From positions 62,001 to 126,000 of the IMG/VR virus record IMGVR_UViG_3300034072_001149: a stretch of DNA of 64,000 nucleotides. The stretch is one strand, 5' to 3'. The translations under genes were made by a program, and so were the position numbers. The notes below the pieces were generated by a model. The model searched no databases. It saw nothing but the letters and a program-made list of their open reading frames with translations, and was not told the DNA's origin. Positions 42,374 through 50,501 of this stretch are shown here, one piece after another. The DNA comes from a virus. The first letter of the stretch is position 1; every line of letters begins with the position of its first letter.

Positions 42374-42772
42374 TCAGCCTGAAAACGCATCAAGGAGAAT
42401 ATCAAGATCTCCTACGAGTTTGGCTCGCATGGCCAGGTCGGCCTCAAAGAATGTGACGGTTATAGGAAGATAGTTGTTGGCATGCCATGGCATACTACAA
42501 TGGCGGTCTAGATAAAGAACGTGCCTGCTTGAGAATGTTTGTTGGTCAGGGAATACCACTTCAAACTTTTTGAAAAAGCTTGTCATAATAGCCAGTCCAC
42601 CCTGACTCAACCGAAGACCATGTTTGGAATCCTCGTTACCACCTCGTAAATTACTGAACATCATACGGATTAGTTCATCATCCGTCATGTTGGTAATTTC
42701 ACTAACGTGCTTGACCGGATTGACTTCATAAGCCTTTCGTATAGCACCTACTATGAGATAGTGGATACTCAT
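42374..42772 (-). CDS. Phage protein of unknown function
   Basis: 132 residues. The middle carries R-L-S-Q-G-G-L-A-I-M and the C-terminal half Y-L-D-R-H-C-S-M-P-W and T-F-F-E-A-D-L-A-M-R-A-K-L-V-G-D-L. This looks like a conserved T4-like phage protein but I cannot name it. The start overlaps the preceding stop as ATGA. Confidence 0.6.
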   Translation of the reverse strand: MSIHYLIVGAIRKAYEVNPVKHVSEITNMTDDELIRMMFSNLRGGNEDSKHGLRLSQGGLAIMTSFFKKFEVVFPDQQTFSSRHVLYLDRHCSMPWHANNYLPITVTFFEADLAMRAKLVGDLDILLDAFSG

Positions 42773-43056
42773 TCAGAAATAGGCTTACCGCCAGTCAGTT
42801 CATAAACTTTGAATTTGTCAGTTTTGAAAAGCTTGTTGAGCTTTTCAGCGAGATTGAAAGCATGACCTGGATTGCTGAAACTGACCTTTTTGTATTTTGG
42901 ACCAGGGTAGTTTACTAAACTGTTGATCGATCTCAGATTGATCGGTTTCCCTTCATAGAACACGGCATAGATGGCTTCAGCCTCTAGAACCTGTTCGGCT
43001 TTGAAGGTCTTTGGATCAGTATAATCCAACAGAACTCTTGGTTTTGGCCTAGACAT
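42769..43056 (-). CDS. Small phage protein, unknown
   Basis: 95 residues from the ATG at 43056 with GAGAGG upstream; an upstream ATG at 43080 lacks such a site. Core Y-K-K-V-S-F-S-N-P-G-H-A-F-N-L-A-E-K-L-N-K-L-F looks like a conserved phage helix. A GATAAATA late-type box lies 27 bases upstream. Function unknown. Confidence 0.6.
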   Translation of the reverse strand: MSRPKPRVLLDYTDPKTFKAEQVLEAEAIYAVFYEGKPINLRSINSLVNYPGPKYKKVSFSNPGHAFNLAEKLNKLFKTDKFKVYELTGGKPISE

Positions 43057-43082
43057 TAGCGACCTCTCTATTAAGCACATGG

Positions 43083-43092
43083 TTATTTATCC
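43083..43092 (-). promoter_or_regulatory. T4-late-type promoter candidate on the - strand
   Basis: GGATAAATAA on the - strand, 26 bases before the ATG at 43056, like the two + strand GATAAATA boxes at 3030 and 17005. It would make this small - strand gene pair late-expressed. Confidence 0.45.
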
Positions 43093-43095
43093 AAC

Positions 43096-43123
43096 TTGAC
43101 ACCTAGTGAATTGCTGTTAAATG
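43096..43123 (+). promoter_or_regulatory. Promoter candidate for coaD
   Basis: TTGACA (43096-43101), followed after 16 bases by TAAATG (43118-43123) or after 15 by TTAAAT. It is 25 bases upstream of the coaD ATG. Confidence 0.45.
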
Positions 43124-43149
43124 GATACAAAAGCAGAGAGAATCCCCCT

Positions 43150-43683
43150 ATGAGCACAATTGGTCTTTATGCAGGTTCATTTGATCCAATGACTCGTGGG
43201 CATCTAGATATCCTGAGTAAAGCAATCCAGACTTTTGATACTGTCCATGTGGCAATTGGACGCAACGTCAATAAGTCTGGATTCCTGTCAGTTGATAAAC
43301 GGCTAGAGATCATGAAGCTCGCAGTTGATGAATGGGAAAATCCAATTCTCAAACTGGCGGCCCAGACCGGAAAATTGAAATTTGGCGAATATGCTGGAAT
43401 CAGCATAATAGCTTATGCCAAACTGATCGGCGCCACTCATATTGTTCGAGGCCTAAGACAGGCCGGCGACTTCAATGATGAATTTGCCCTAACGGGCATT
43501 GCCGCTTATCTGAATGACAATATCATCTTTACTCATTTCATTGGTAAAGAAAAATATCTCCACGTTTCAAGCAGTACTGCTAGAGAACTTGCTAGTCTGG
43601 GGGAAGATATCAGCTGGCTTGTCACTCCTAGTGTTGAAAAGGCTCTAGAAGATGAATTTGCTCGTCGACAAGCCAGGACCTGA
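43150..43683 (+). CDS. coaD: Pantetheine-phosphate adenylyltransferase CoaD
   Basis: 177 residues from the ATG at 43150; bacterial CoaD has about 160. The nucleotidyltransferase motif is G-S-F-D-P-M-T-R-G-H (T/HxGH type) at residues 8-17. R-G-L-R-Q-A-G-D-F-x-x-E and S-S-S-T-A-R-E-L near the end are typical of CoaD. The enzyme makes dephospho-CoA from phosphopantetheine and ATP. A CoaD gene in a phage is unusual; it may raise CoA during infection. It is on the + strand, against its neighbours. The longer frame from 43096 covers the promoter and is unlikely. Confidence 0.9.
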   Translation: MSTIGLYAGSFDPMTRGHLDILSKAIQTFDTVHVAIGRNVNKSGFLSVDKRLEIMKLAVDEWENPILKLAAQTGKLKFGEYAGISIIAYAKLIGATHIVRGLRQAGDFNDEFALTGIAAYLNDNIIFTHFIGKEKYLHVSSSTARELASLGEDISWLVTPSVEKALEDEFARRQART

Positions 43684-43686
43684 TAC

Positions 43687-43875
43687 GTGGAAAGATTAGC
43701 TCTCATCGTCGTTACGCTGTTTTTGCTTCTGACTATCTGTTCAGCTATCTATCTACAAATTAATCACCAGAATAATTTGAGTCCTGCTGCTAGGATCTCT
43801 CTTTTATTCATGACGGTTTTGATGTGTCTGATCTACTATAGCACTAGCAGCCGTCTGCTCACGCTGGTTGATTAA
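43687..43875 (+). CDS. Small membrane protein, two TM segments
   Basis: 62 residues from a GTG three bases after the coaD stop, with AGGA upstream. TM segments at residues 4-24 and 38-56. Likely coupled to coaD. It overlaps a - strand gene by 72 bases, so it could be spurious. Confidence 0.45.
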   Translation: MERLALIVVTLFLLLTICSAIYLQINHQNNLSPAARISLLFMTVLMCLIYYSTSSRLLTLVD

Positions 43876-44085
43876 TGACACTTGTTCCTGTCGGGTGATT
43901 TCACCAAACCACTTTCGTGGATTTCCGCAACAAAAGTTAGAACATGGACACGGCGTCGTTGCTGATTTTCGGATCCATTCCGTGGAATCAGCTTTATGTC
44001 CAGACCATCCCACAATACTCGAACGGCGTTTCGCACGAGCAATAGCGCGCTCACGTTGAGCACGTCTCCAAGACCTATTTCGCAT
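43804..44085 (-). CDS. Conserved phage protein with Cys cluster
   Basis: 93 residues from the ATG at 44085 (GGAGGTTAAC). A basic start is followed by P-C-P-C-S-N-F-C-C-G-N-P-R-K-W-F-G-E-I-T-R-Q-E. This C-x-C...C-C-G-N-P-R box recurs in many phage proteins and may bind zinc. The role is unknown. The region between this gene and 44173 has an imperfect GC-rich hairpin near 44104-44130. Confidence 0.65.
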   Translation of the reverse strand: MRNRSWRRAQRERAIARAKRRSSIVGWSGHKADSTEWIRKSATTPCPCSNFCCGNPRKWFGEITRQEQVSLINQREQTAASAIVDQTHQNRHE

Positions 44086-44172
44086 GTTAACCTCCACACG
44101 CCTAGGCCCCAGCGTTGATTCGCCGGGGTCAGAGCGTGTTGGGAGGTCGAAGTCTCTGGATCTTCATATTGA

Positions 44173-45045
44173 CTACTTAGTTGAAACTTCAAATTGAGTC
44201 AAGGTAAAGGGCGGATTTTCGCCTGGATACCCTCTGGCATTGTTGGCATACACCACCCCGTTGATTTCTCGCATCTGGCGATAGTGAGTATGTCCATAGA
44301 TCCATAAGCCAATTTTGCGGTTGGTATCAGCTTGGATTACCTGATCCAAGGCAGTGTTGACATAACTGGGTGTAAGGGTATTCCAAACGATATCTCCCAC
44401 TTTCCATTCCATGATATCAGCCCTAGGGCTCATATGCGTGGTGACTACAATGGATTGGATGGAGTCATCCTCACTGGCAATTTTTACTTGATCCGCAAGA
44501 TTTATAGCCTGGGAGGCGGCAAAGCTTTCAACAGTGGTGCCATTGAAGTCTAGAAAACGAGAATCATTGGAATATTGATTCCAAGCCCGTTTTGCGGTGA
44601 AATCACTGATACCTTGGTCTTCATAGGCCTTGAAGTCATACCAGCCAGTACCGCCAAAGAATGCGACGCCGTCAACAACCAGACTTGTGTTGGGTGTTAA
44701 ATGATAGACATTATCCAAATGACTCAAGAGACTGGTTAGTAGATCCATCCCTTTTTCAACCGGCATGTCATTGTCATAGTGATCGTGATTTCCCTCAACG
44801 ACGACCACATACTCATATTCAGCTGCCGCTGCTTCTACTACCTGGCTGGTGGTAATGAGATTGTTGGATATATCGCCAGCAATCACCAGAACACGACTGT
44901 CAGGGTTTTTGTATTCCTTCCAGTCAATATAAAGAAACAAAGATTTATGAGGTTCACCAGTCCACCGGCGGCGATTTGGATCGTGGAGTTGAGTTCTATT
45001 ATGCCAAGCATCCACATGGAGGTCTGAACAGAAATCGATTTTCAT
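44173..45045 (-). CDS. Calcineurin-like metallophosphoesterase
   Basis: 290 residues. The five metal motifs are in order: S-D-L-H-V-D (7-12), I-A-G-D-I-S-N (near 55), V-E-G-N-H-D-H-Y (near 84), T-T-H-M-S near 198, and Y-G-H-T-H-Y near 254. Substrate is unknown; such enzymes cleave phosphodiesters in RNA, DNA or nucleotides. Start overlaps the preceding stop as ATGA, with GGAGGAGG inside the preceding gene. Confidence 0.88.
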   Translation of the reverse strand: MKIDFCSDLHVDAWHNRTQLHDPNRRRWTGEPHKSLFLYIDWKEYKNPDSRVLVIAGDISNNLITTSQVVEAAAAEYEYVVVVEGNHDHYDNDMPVEKGMDLLTSLLSHLDNVYHLTPNTSLVVDGVAFFGGTGWYDFKAYEDQGISDFTAKRAWNQYSNDSRFLDFNGTTVESFAASQAINLADQVKIASEDDSIQSIVVTTHMSPRADIMEWKVGDIVWNTLTPSYVNTALDQVIQADTNRKIGLWIYGHTHYRQMREINGVVYANNARGYPGENPPFTLTQFEVSTK

Positions 45046-45260
45046 TTAAAGGAACCTCCTCCAATCACTATTTCGGTGACTGATTTGGCTTTTGTGAGTT
45101 CATTGATTTCATTCAGAAGTTCATTTTCTCGAACAATCATAAGAGATAGTTCGTTGGAAAGATCTTGTGCCTGTTCCATGGTCATAGAAAAAGCCACACT
45201 TCTTGAGCGGCTCTTCTGACGAACTGAATCAATAAAACGTCTGATTACCTGATAGTTCAT
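45042..45260 (-). CDS. Small coiled-coil phage protein
   Basis: 72 residues: basic start, then M-E-Q-A-Q-D-L-S-N-E-L-S-L-M-I-V-R-E-N-E helix and I-V-I-G-G-G-S-F at the end. This helix plus G-G-x-F ending occurs in several phage small proteins. Overlaps as ATGA on both sides. Function unknown. Confidence 0.6.
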   Translation of the reverse strand: MNYQVIRRFIDSVRQKSRSRSVAFSMTMEQAQDLSNELSLMIVRENELLNEINELTKAKSVTEIVIGGGSFK

Positions 45261-45724
45261 TGGTCTTGGCCCATTGACAGATTCGCCTGAGTGTTCAGCA
45301 TACTGATGTGGTTGCTGAGTTCCAGCTTGTTACGGAACGGACCAACTGACTCATATTGCTTAGTGGTGCTTTCCTTTGGACAATAGGCAATTGTCCAACC
45401 GTTTGGAAATTTGAGCCCCCAATAACCGGCAGCGAATATCATTCTACCGCCAGTCGTGTATAGAGGTGGCTTTTCGCTTTGGATTACGATATGTTCATGT
45501 TTGACAGGATAGCCATTGATCTGGCTAACTTCATTGTCCTCTTGTCGCTGCTCAATAGACAGCTTGCCGAACTTCTTTTCTACCGCCTGGTAGTCTTCAA
45601 ATTCAAGTCGATGGGCTGGACTCATAAAGAGATAGCCTTCATCAGTCTTGAACAACAGACCCGAGGTTCCAGAAGTCGTACGAATAATCCAGCTATTGCT
45701 GGTGAGTTGGAGCATTTTGCTCAT
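45257..45724 (-). CDS. Conserved phage protein, unknown
   Basis: 155 residues, beta-rich: W-I-I-R-T-T-S-G-T-S-G-L-L-F, G-Y-P-V-K-H-E-H and F-A-A-G-Y-W-G-L-K-F-P-N-G-W-T. I recognise this as a type of T4-like phage protein (from memory), without known function. GGAGGACTCA precedes the ATG, and it heads the operon to the phosphoesterase. Confidence 0.65.
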   Translation of the reverse strand: MSKMLQLTSNSWIIRTTSGTSGLLFKTDEGYLFMSPAHRLEFEDYQAVEKKFGKLSIEQRQEDNEVSQINGYPVKHEHIVIQSEKPPLYTTGGRMIFAAGYWGLKFPNGWTIAYCPKESTTKQYESVGPFRNKLELSNHISMLNTQANLSMGQDQ

Positions 45725-45782
45725 TGAGTCCTCCAGTTGTTATATCTACCCTAGCAGATACAGTAACCAGAGTTCAATAATT

Positions 45783-46109
45783 TCAACGGTTCAAAGTGGG
45801 AGGAATGTCTTGGCCAGTAGCAGCATACGCCGCATGGAATAGAGCTCTAGTTTGATCTCGTTCAGTCTTGGTATCAAGAACTCGCCGCACAATAAGAGCA
45901 CATTGTACAAAACCAATCCAGCGACCAGTCTTATCCACAGGGTTCAGATGATTGCGTTCTAACCCTGTTTCCATGAGCCACAAAATGTTATCGTAATCAG
46001 CCTCTTCAACTAATGGCATGTCCCTGATAACCTGCTCGTTAGCTAGGATTAGATCCCTCAGATTTACCATGACTTGTGCTTGGGCATCCCGCACCGGTTG
46101 AAGATTCAC
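45783..46109 (-). CDS. Conserved phage protein, unknown
   Basis: 108 residues from a GTG that overlaps the preceding stop (GTGA). D-K-T-G-R-W-I-G-F-V-Q and F-H-A-A-Y-A-A-T-G look like conserved helices. It is a type found in many phages next to the protein encoded just upstream. Function unknown. Confidence 0.65.
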   Translation of the reverse strand: MNLQPVRDAQAQVMVNLRDLILANEQVIRDMPLVEEADYDNILWLMETGLERNHLNPVDKTGRWIGFVQCALIVRRVLDTKTERDQTRALFHAAYAATGQDIPPTLNR

Positions 46110-46537
46110 GGCATCTCACTGGGGTTCTGAGGGCGATAGTAGCGACCAGATGATTTGCTATCAAGGCGATGTTCGTCGTTTTTATCATTGGCCCAGGCGC
46201 TTACGATAAAACCTTCACGAGCCAAAACATACGAGTAATCGTATTCTTCACTCAAATTATGAACCCTGATGAGCATCTTCTGAATCTTGTTCAGAGACAC
46301 TCCGGACTCATTAATCTGCTCATAGATCTCAACGAGAGTATTGTTGGGATGAAAAATTTCTTCCCTTGAGGGAAGAGGGATGATGCCACGACGATCTTCC
46401 ATAAGCTGCTCAGCAGCATGGAAAGTAACATCTACCTCCTTGATTTGGCCGATAAATTCGGCACACATTTCACCAACGTTTTCAGGGAAGAAAATCTTAT
46501 TATGATAACAACGAAGATTTATGCGCGGCTTTGCCAT
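46106..46537 (-). CDS. Conserved phage protein, unknown
   Basis: 143 residues from the ATG at 46537; longer frame upstream overlaps the CYTH gene. Motifs H-A-A-E-Q-L-M-E-D-R-R-G and Y-V-L-A-R-E-G-F-I-V-S-A-W-A-N-D-K-N-D-x-H-R. The end resembles small beta-sheet domains of RelE/barstar size but no catalytic set is certain. Paired with the next gene in other phages. Confidence 0.65.
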   Translation of the reverse strand: MAKPRINLRCYHNKIFFPENVGEMCAEFIGQIKEVDVTFHAAEQLMEDRRGIIPLPSREEIFHPNNTLVEIYEQINESGVSLNKIQKMLIRVHNLSEEYDYSYVLAREGFIVSAWANDKNDEHRLDSKSSGRYYRPQNPSEMP

Positions 46538-46541
46538 AGGA

Positions 46542-47108
46542 TTAGGCGATCTCCTTGAGCAGCTGAGTGACCTTTTGGCGTTCACAAAGCTTGCGATTTT
46601 TAAACCGACCGTCATCTTCTGGCACAGCGAATGTCAGATACTCTTTTACAAGCGGATGAAGTCGATCTGGAGGTCCTGCATCTGCAGGCACCTCGAACTC
46701 CGCCATTGCGAGGTAGATGCCTTTTTGGTCTCGGAAAAAGTCAATTTCCCAAACACCTGACGTATTATTACATGGTAGGAGAAATCTAGTCTTTATAATT
46801 TTGTGGTCAGCTTCAGCCCAAGCTAATTCAAAATCTTCCTTACTGATCTCACTTTCAATTTCCAAGCATCCCGGCTGGTTTGTCAAGTCATGCTTGTATG
46901 TGAATATGCGCTCAGATTTGGGTTCCGCTAGAAGTTTACCTTGGTAAATTTGCCAGACTTTTAAGCGGATTCGTCCACCTTTGCTGAGGTATCCTTGTTG
47001 GATTTCAGCACGACCAGTAATCAGACCAGGCGTATCAATAGGATTCAACCTGGCCCAAAGTTCTTCAGCATCTCGAAGGACATACTTAAATTCACGTTCA
47101 ATAGGCAT
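46542..47108 (-). CDS. CYTH-domain protein
   Basis: 188 residues. The CYTH signature is P-I-E-R-E-F-K (ExExK type) at the N-terminus, followed by Q-Q-G-Y-L, R-I-R-L-K, E-I-E-S-E-I-S, K-T-R-F near residue 108 and W-E-I-D-F-F. These beta-tunnel enzymes bind triphosphate groups (thiamine triphosphatase, inorganic triphosphatase, class IV adenylate cyclase). Which reaction the phage uses is not visible. GGAGGACGCAA precedes the ATG. Confidence 0.85.
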   Translation of the reverse strand: MPIEREFKYVLRDAEELWARLNPIDTPGLITGRAEIQQGYLSKGGRIRLKVWQIYQGKLLAEPKSERIFTYKHDLTNQPGCLEIESEISKEDFELAWAEADHKIIKTRFLLPCNNTSGVWEIDFFRDQKGIYLAMAEFEVPADAGPPDRLHPLVKEYLTFAVPEDDGRFKNRKLCERQKVTQLLKEIA

Positions 47109-47133
47109 TTGCGTCCTCCGTCCCTGTCACTGT

Positions 47134-47162
47134 CATATGGGACCTGTAAAATCTTACGTCAA
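47134..47162 (-). promoter_or_regulatory. Promoter of the CYTH gene
   Basis: TTGACG (47157-47162), a 17-base spacer and CATATG (47134-47139) on the - strand, with a leader of about 20 bases. Confidence 0.5.
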
Positions 47163-47180
47163 TCCCTGTAACAGCACCTT

Positions 47181-48227
47181 TTATGAATTTGTGTAGGGTG
47201 CTTGGAGAAGCGCCGCATAATCATTGGGGTTCTTAGAAAGATTAACTAAGGCCATTTCTTCACAGAATTTCAGGAACCAAATTCCAACGCCAGTTTTCTT
47301 TGGTTGCTGAACTGCTTCAAGGATAACAGAATCAAGCAACTGTTTGATCTCTTCAGGCTGCTGACGGAGATCGATAAGGGTCTGATTGCGGCGATAGGCA
47401 TCTTGGACCTTGACGATATTGCCTTCATGGTCCTCCCATTCGTCATTCATAAACAAAGTCCAGTCATAGCCGCGACCAGCACGGTCTTCATAGGCTTCTT
47501 TGATACCTGGCTTCTTGGAAGAGCCGTTTTCACGAACGCCTGGCTTAGCTGACATGATGTTATCTGAGGCATCACCACGAATACACTTCTTGAAAAGTTC
47601 ATATTCTGGATCAGGTGGGCTGATTGGTTCGGTTATCTTCTTCTTGACTTCCCGAACTTTGCCGTTCTTTCCAAGGACCTTTTCCGTGATGGTCTTTTCC
47701 TTGACAGCAGGCTGGTCCTTTTCATCAAAAACAAAATCTTTGGTAATAGTCCACTGCTTGACGCCGTCGTAGATCTTCACGTTGTCGGCAAGTAGTTGGT
47801 AGAAGTCGCTATCGCCGGAAAAGATAACATGCTGATCTTCAGGATGTAGATCAATCCATCGCGCAATAAAATCATCAGCCTCACAGCCCGCAGATTCAAG
47901 AACTGTGACATTCGTGCGCTTGCGAAGAAACTCAATTAGATGCTTCATAGCATCAAAATACAGTTCGTCCTCTTCACGCTCGCTCTTGGTCTTGAGCGCA
48001 TCCTGAACCCTGCGATGAGCCTTATATTCAGGGTAGATTTCTCGACGCCAGGAATTTTTATCCAAAGCCACCACAATGTGATCAGCCCCAAACTTTCGCC
48101 AGATTTGACGAAGGCTATTAAAACAGATATGTAGAGCCATGCCTGCCTTAGTGGCGGCGTCCCCGGTGGTTACATGCTTACAGCGATGGAAAAGGTTAGA
48201 AGCGTCTACAATTGCGTAGGTTGCCAT
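47181..48227 (-). CDS. 5'-3' exonuclease / flap endonuclease (RNase H-like)
   Basis: 348 residues of the PIN/FEN family: I-V-D-A-S-N-L-F at 6-13, V-A-L-D-K-N-S-W-R near 57 with R-R-E-I-Y-P-x-Y-K, G-C-E-A-D-D-F-I-A near 118, and S-G-D-S-D-F near 141. These acidic residues hold two metals. T4 RNase H removes RNA primers during lagging-strand synthesis; this is probably its equivalent. An inserted Lys-rich segment (residues 170-200) is unusual. AGGAG precedes the ATG. Confidence 0.85.
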   Translation of the reverse strand: MATYAIVDASNLFHRCKHVTTGDAATKAGMALHICFNSLRQIWRKFGADHIVVALDKNSWRREIYPEYKAHRRVQDALKTKSEREEDELYFDAMKHLIEFLRKRTNVTVLESAGCEADDFIARWIDLHPEDQHVIFSGDSDFYQLLADNVKIYDGVKQWTITKDFVFDEKDQPAVKEKTITEKVLGKNGKVREVKKKITEPISPPDPEYELFKKCIRGDASDNIMSAKPGVRENGSSKKPGIKEAYEDRAGRGYDWTLFMNDEWEDHEGNIVKVQDAYRRNQTLIDLRQQPEEIKQLLDSVILEAVQQPKKTGVGIWFLKFCEEMALVNLSKNPNDYAALLQAPYTNS

Positions 48228-48284
48228 GGTAATCTCCTGATTATCATGTATCCTAACACCAAGAACTTCTAAAAATCATTATTC

Positions 48285-49139
48285 TTAGCTGTATTCTGTC
48301 AACCCGTCATCACGCTTGGTTCGGCTAACTCCGGCCATTGGCATGGGATCAGAAGACCCATCATCAATATCTAGCGGATTGTCAATGTTGAGCATTTGAC
48401 GCATGGCCTCTTCAAACCACTTGTCTACGATTTCATCTGGTGTAACACCTGTCCAACCTTTGCTCTCTAGAAACTGAATAAAGTATTCGTTCCAATCTAG
48501 CTCAATGGCCATTTGGGTGTTTTCACCACGAATCATATGCTCAGCGCCAATGACATTGAACCATGGCTCACGAAGCAAAGTGGCAACTTCTTTGTCATGC
48601 TGATTTTCGGTAATATTACCGAATTTGAGTTCTAGACCCAACTGCGCTATCTTATAATCAATTGATGTCTTGTCATTGAACGACATATCCAGAAGCTCAT
48701 GCTCAGCTTCCTCTTCAGTCTTATGACCAAAACGTACGTCTAGTTTGAGCTTGTCACGTCTATATGATTCAGTATCCTTGACATCATATGAGAGTTCAAA
48801 AAGCTTGTATTCCAACTCCTCGGTTGAAATCTTACCGAACTTGTGGAGATATTTGGCCATCTCACGTTCGCGGTCAACTTCGGTTAGTTTCTCATCGTTT
48901 TCAATCAAACCTAGACCATAATCAAACTCACCAATCTTGTGATATCGATAATCTAGTTTGAGCTTTGCCGTGCGGTAAGATTTGGTTGATTTGTCTTCAT
49001 GGTCAATATCCAGGATACGATAAGCCAGATCTTCACCATCCCAATAGTATTCAGCTTCTGATACTGCCCTAATGGTCCCAGTGAGTCCCCAGTTGGCTGG
49101 CCACCAGCCAAAGGGAATGATGCGTTTGATCTTAGCCAT
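48285..49139 (-). CDS. Phage protein with internal repeats
   Basis: 284 residues. Start W-W-P-A-N-W-G-L-x-G, then three imperfect repeats of about 40 residues with S-Y-R-x-x-K-L-K-L-D-x-R-x-H/G (near 53, 118 and 160), each followed by E-x-E-Y-E/A-x-E-L. The last third has W-N-E-Y-F-I-Q-F-L. The repeats are helical and charged. Known as a phage family (from memory) but without function. GAGG before the ATG. Confidence 0.65.
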   Translation of the reverse strand: MAKIKRIIPFGWWPANWGLTGTIRAVSEAEYYWDGEDLAYRILDIDHEDKSTKSYRTAKLKLDYRYHKIGEFDYGLGLIENDEKLTEVDREREMAKYLHKFGKISTEELEYKLFELSYDVKDTESYRRDKLKLDVRFGHKTEEEAEHELLDMSFNDKTSIDYKIAQLGLELKFGNITENQHDKEVATLLREPWFNVIGAEHMIRGENTQMAIELDWNEYFIQFLESKGWTGVTPDEIVDKWFEEAMRQMLNIDNPLDIDDGSSDPMPMAGVSRTKRDDGLTEYS

Positions 49140-49148
49140 AATAACCTC

Positions 49149-49679
49149 TTACTTTACTGGATTATTTAACCCAATAGTATTTAGAATCTGAGTGATGCGA
49201 TCAACCTCTGGGTTGTTGGTAACTCGGTGATAATCAATGGATTTAGCATCCAGAAAGTTTTTGATGGCATCATCCACTTCAATCGCTTGCTCAGCTGTTT
49301 GGTTTCTGCCAGTTGGTTGATAGGCAAAATCTCTACCAATCAAAAAGTTGTGATTCTCATAGGAATTCCAGACTTCCATGAGAAACATATCAAAGGTAGT
49401 AAAGTAGTCATCGGACTTGTAGATTAGACCCAAAGGAAGGGGACTATCGGTGATCACATACTCGACCTGATCCGCAAGTCTCTGAATCCTACGATTTTGC
49501 TTTGCTAAAATATACAACTGGTCATTCAAAACATTCTGTCTCTTTTCCCATGTCATATCTTTGGCATACTCAGTTACAAGTTCAACCTCTATCTGCTGCT
49601 TTTTCATTTCAAAGAAAAGTCCAGCAGCGGTAGTAGATTTACCAGCGCCTGGTCCGCCCCATATATTGATGACTTTCAT
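49149..49679 (-). CDS. P-loop ATPase/kinase
   Basis: 176 residues. Walker A G-G-P-G-A-G-K-S-T (8-16), a D-S-P-L-P-L-G-L motif near 78 and R-R-I-Q-R-L. It resembles small phage AAA or nicotinamide/nucleotide kinase-like proteins. Substrate is unclear. GAGAGG precedes the ATG. A 28-base palindrome upstream closes the preceding operon. Confidence 0.75.
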   Translation of the reverse strand: MKVINIWGGPGAGKSTTAAGLFFEMKKQQIEVELVTEYAKDMTWEKRQNVLNDQLYILAKQNRRIQRLADQVEYVITDSPLPLGLIYKSDDYFTTFDMFLMEVWNSYENHNFLIGRDFAYQPTGRNQTAEQAIEVDDAIKNFLDAKSIDYHRVTNNPEVDRITQILNTIGLNNPVK

Positions 49680-49699
49680 AGTATGCCTCTCTAAAAGAA

Positions 49700-49727
49700 T
49701 ATGGGAGGAGTGATCACTCCTCCCATA
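49700..49727 (-). terminator. Palindromic terminator
   Basis: 28-base perfect palindrome with GATC at its centre. On the - strand it is followed by TTCTTTT, so it ends the operon of small genes at 49735-50486. Confidence 0.8.
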
Positions 49728-49734
49728 CTTTATA

Positions 49735-50001
49735 TCACTCAGGATCTGGAATTTCCGAAATCTCAGGAGTGAGATGGAACCAAGGCTGCTGAAGCCTGGT
49801 TTCCAGTGAGGCCATCTCGTCTAGAAAAACCTGCCTAGCAACCGGAGTTTCCGTCCCATAAACCTGGATTTCAAGACCTGCCTGCGAAGTCGCAAATAGT
49901 CTTCCAACCATGAGATCATTTGTCACATCCACTACGGTCGCATCCAGATAGTATCCGTCAATGAGATAAGACCTGATGCTTCTTCTGATTTCGCTAATCA
50001 T
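49735..50001 (-). CDS. Small phage protein, unknown
   Basis: 88 residues; beta-rich middle (V-G-R-L-F-A-T-S-Q-A-G-L-E-I-Q-V-Y-G) and a Pro-rich end. Overlaps the preceding stop as TAATG. Not recognised. Confidence 0.55.
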   Translation of the reverse strand: MISEIRRSIRSYLIDGYYLDATVVDVTNDLMVGRLFATSQAGLEIQVYGTETPVARQVFLDEMASLETRLQQPWFHLTPEISEIPDPE

Positions 50002-50255
50002 TACTTCACCTCACTAGGATCAAAGATCTGATGGCCAACGCCGGCCACGAAGATTCCAGTGGCTGTTGCGATTCGTTCTGCCTGGATGGCAGTAATCACT
50101 GGAGTCAACTCATATCGCTGACCCGACTTGGAAATAGCCACAACTCTCGCCGAAGAACGACGAATGTCAGGCAGGTTGATTACTCGGTCGGTAACAATGG
50201 CTTCTACCTCTTCTGCGAGGAGTTCGCCATTCATAGTCTTAATGGTGTTTGCCAT
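50001..50255 (-). CDS. Small phage protein, unknown
   Basis: 84 residues from the ATG at 50255 (GGAAAATAAA). R-R-S-S-A-R-V-V-A-I-S-K-S-G-Q-R-Y-E-L suggests a small beta barrel. Not recognised. Confidence 0.55.
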   Translation of the reverse strand: MANTIKTMNGELLAEEVEAIVTDRVINLPDIRRSSARVVAISKSGQRYELTPVITAIQAERIATATGIFVAGVGHQIFDPSEVK

Positions 50256-50267
50256 TTTATTTTCCAA

Positions 50268-50486
50268 TCATGCTAAGAATTTGGTATACGGCGCCGTTGC
50301 TAGTTCTTCAAGAAAAGCGAGATAGTCATTTTCAGAATCAAACTCGAATTCTATTAGACCATCATGTCCGGTGACCGGGTTACGATAGTGAACTTTTGCC
50401 TCTACCTTTTCAAATACATTGAAAGAATGAGTGATTCTATGAATTTGAGAAACTAGTATGGTAAAATCATTAGTAACTAGAAACAT
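50268..50486 (-). CDS. Small protein, possible relative of the FKL family
   Basis: 72 residues. I-E-F-E-F-D-S-E-N-D-Y-L-A-F-L-E-E-L echoes the F-E-x-x-x-D segment that precedes the family motif, but the F-K-L end is missing. Its ATG abuts the divergent homing endonuclease start. Real but unassigned. Confidence 0.5.
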   Translation of the reverse strand: MFLVTNDFTILVSQIHRITHSFNVFEKVEAKVHYRNPVTGHDGLIEFEFDSENDYLAFLEELATAPYTKFLA

Positions 50487-50501
50487 ATGCTGTATCCCAA
50501 T

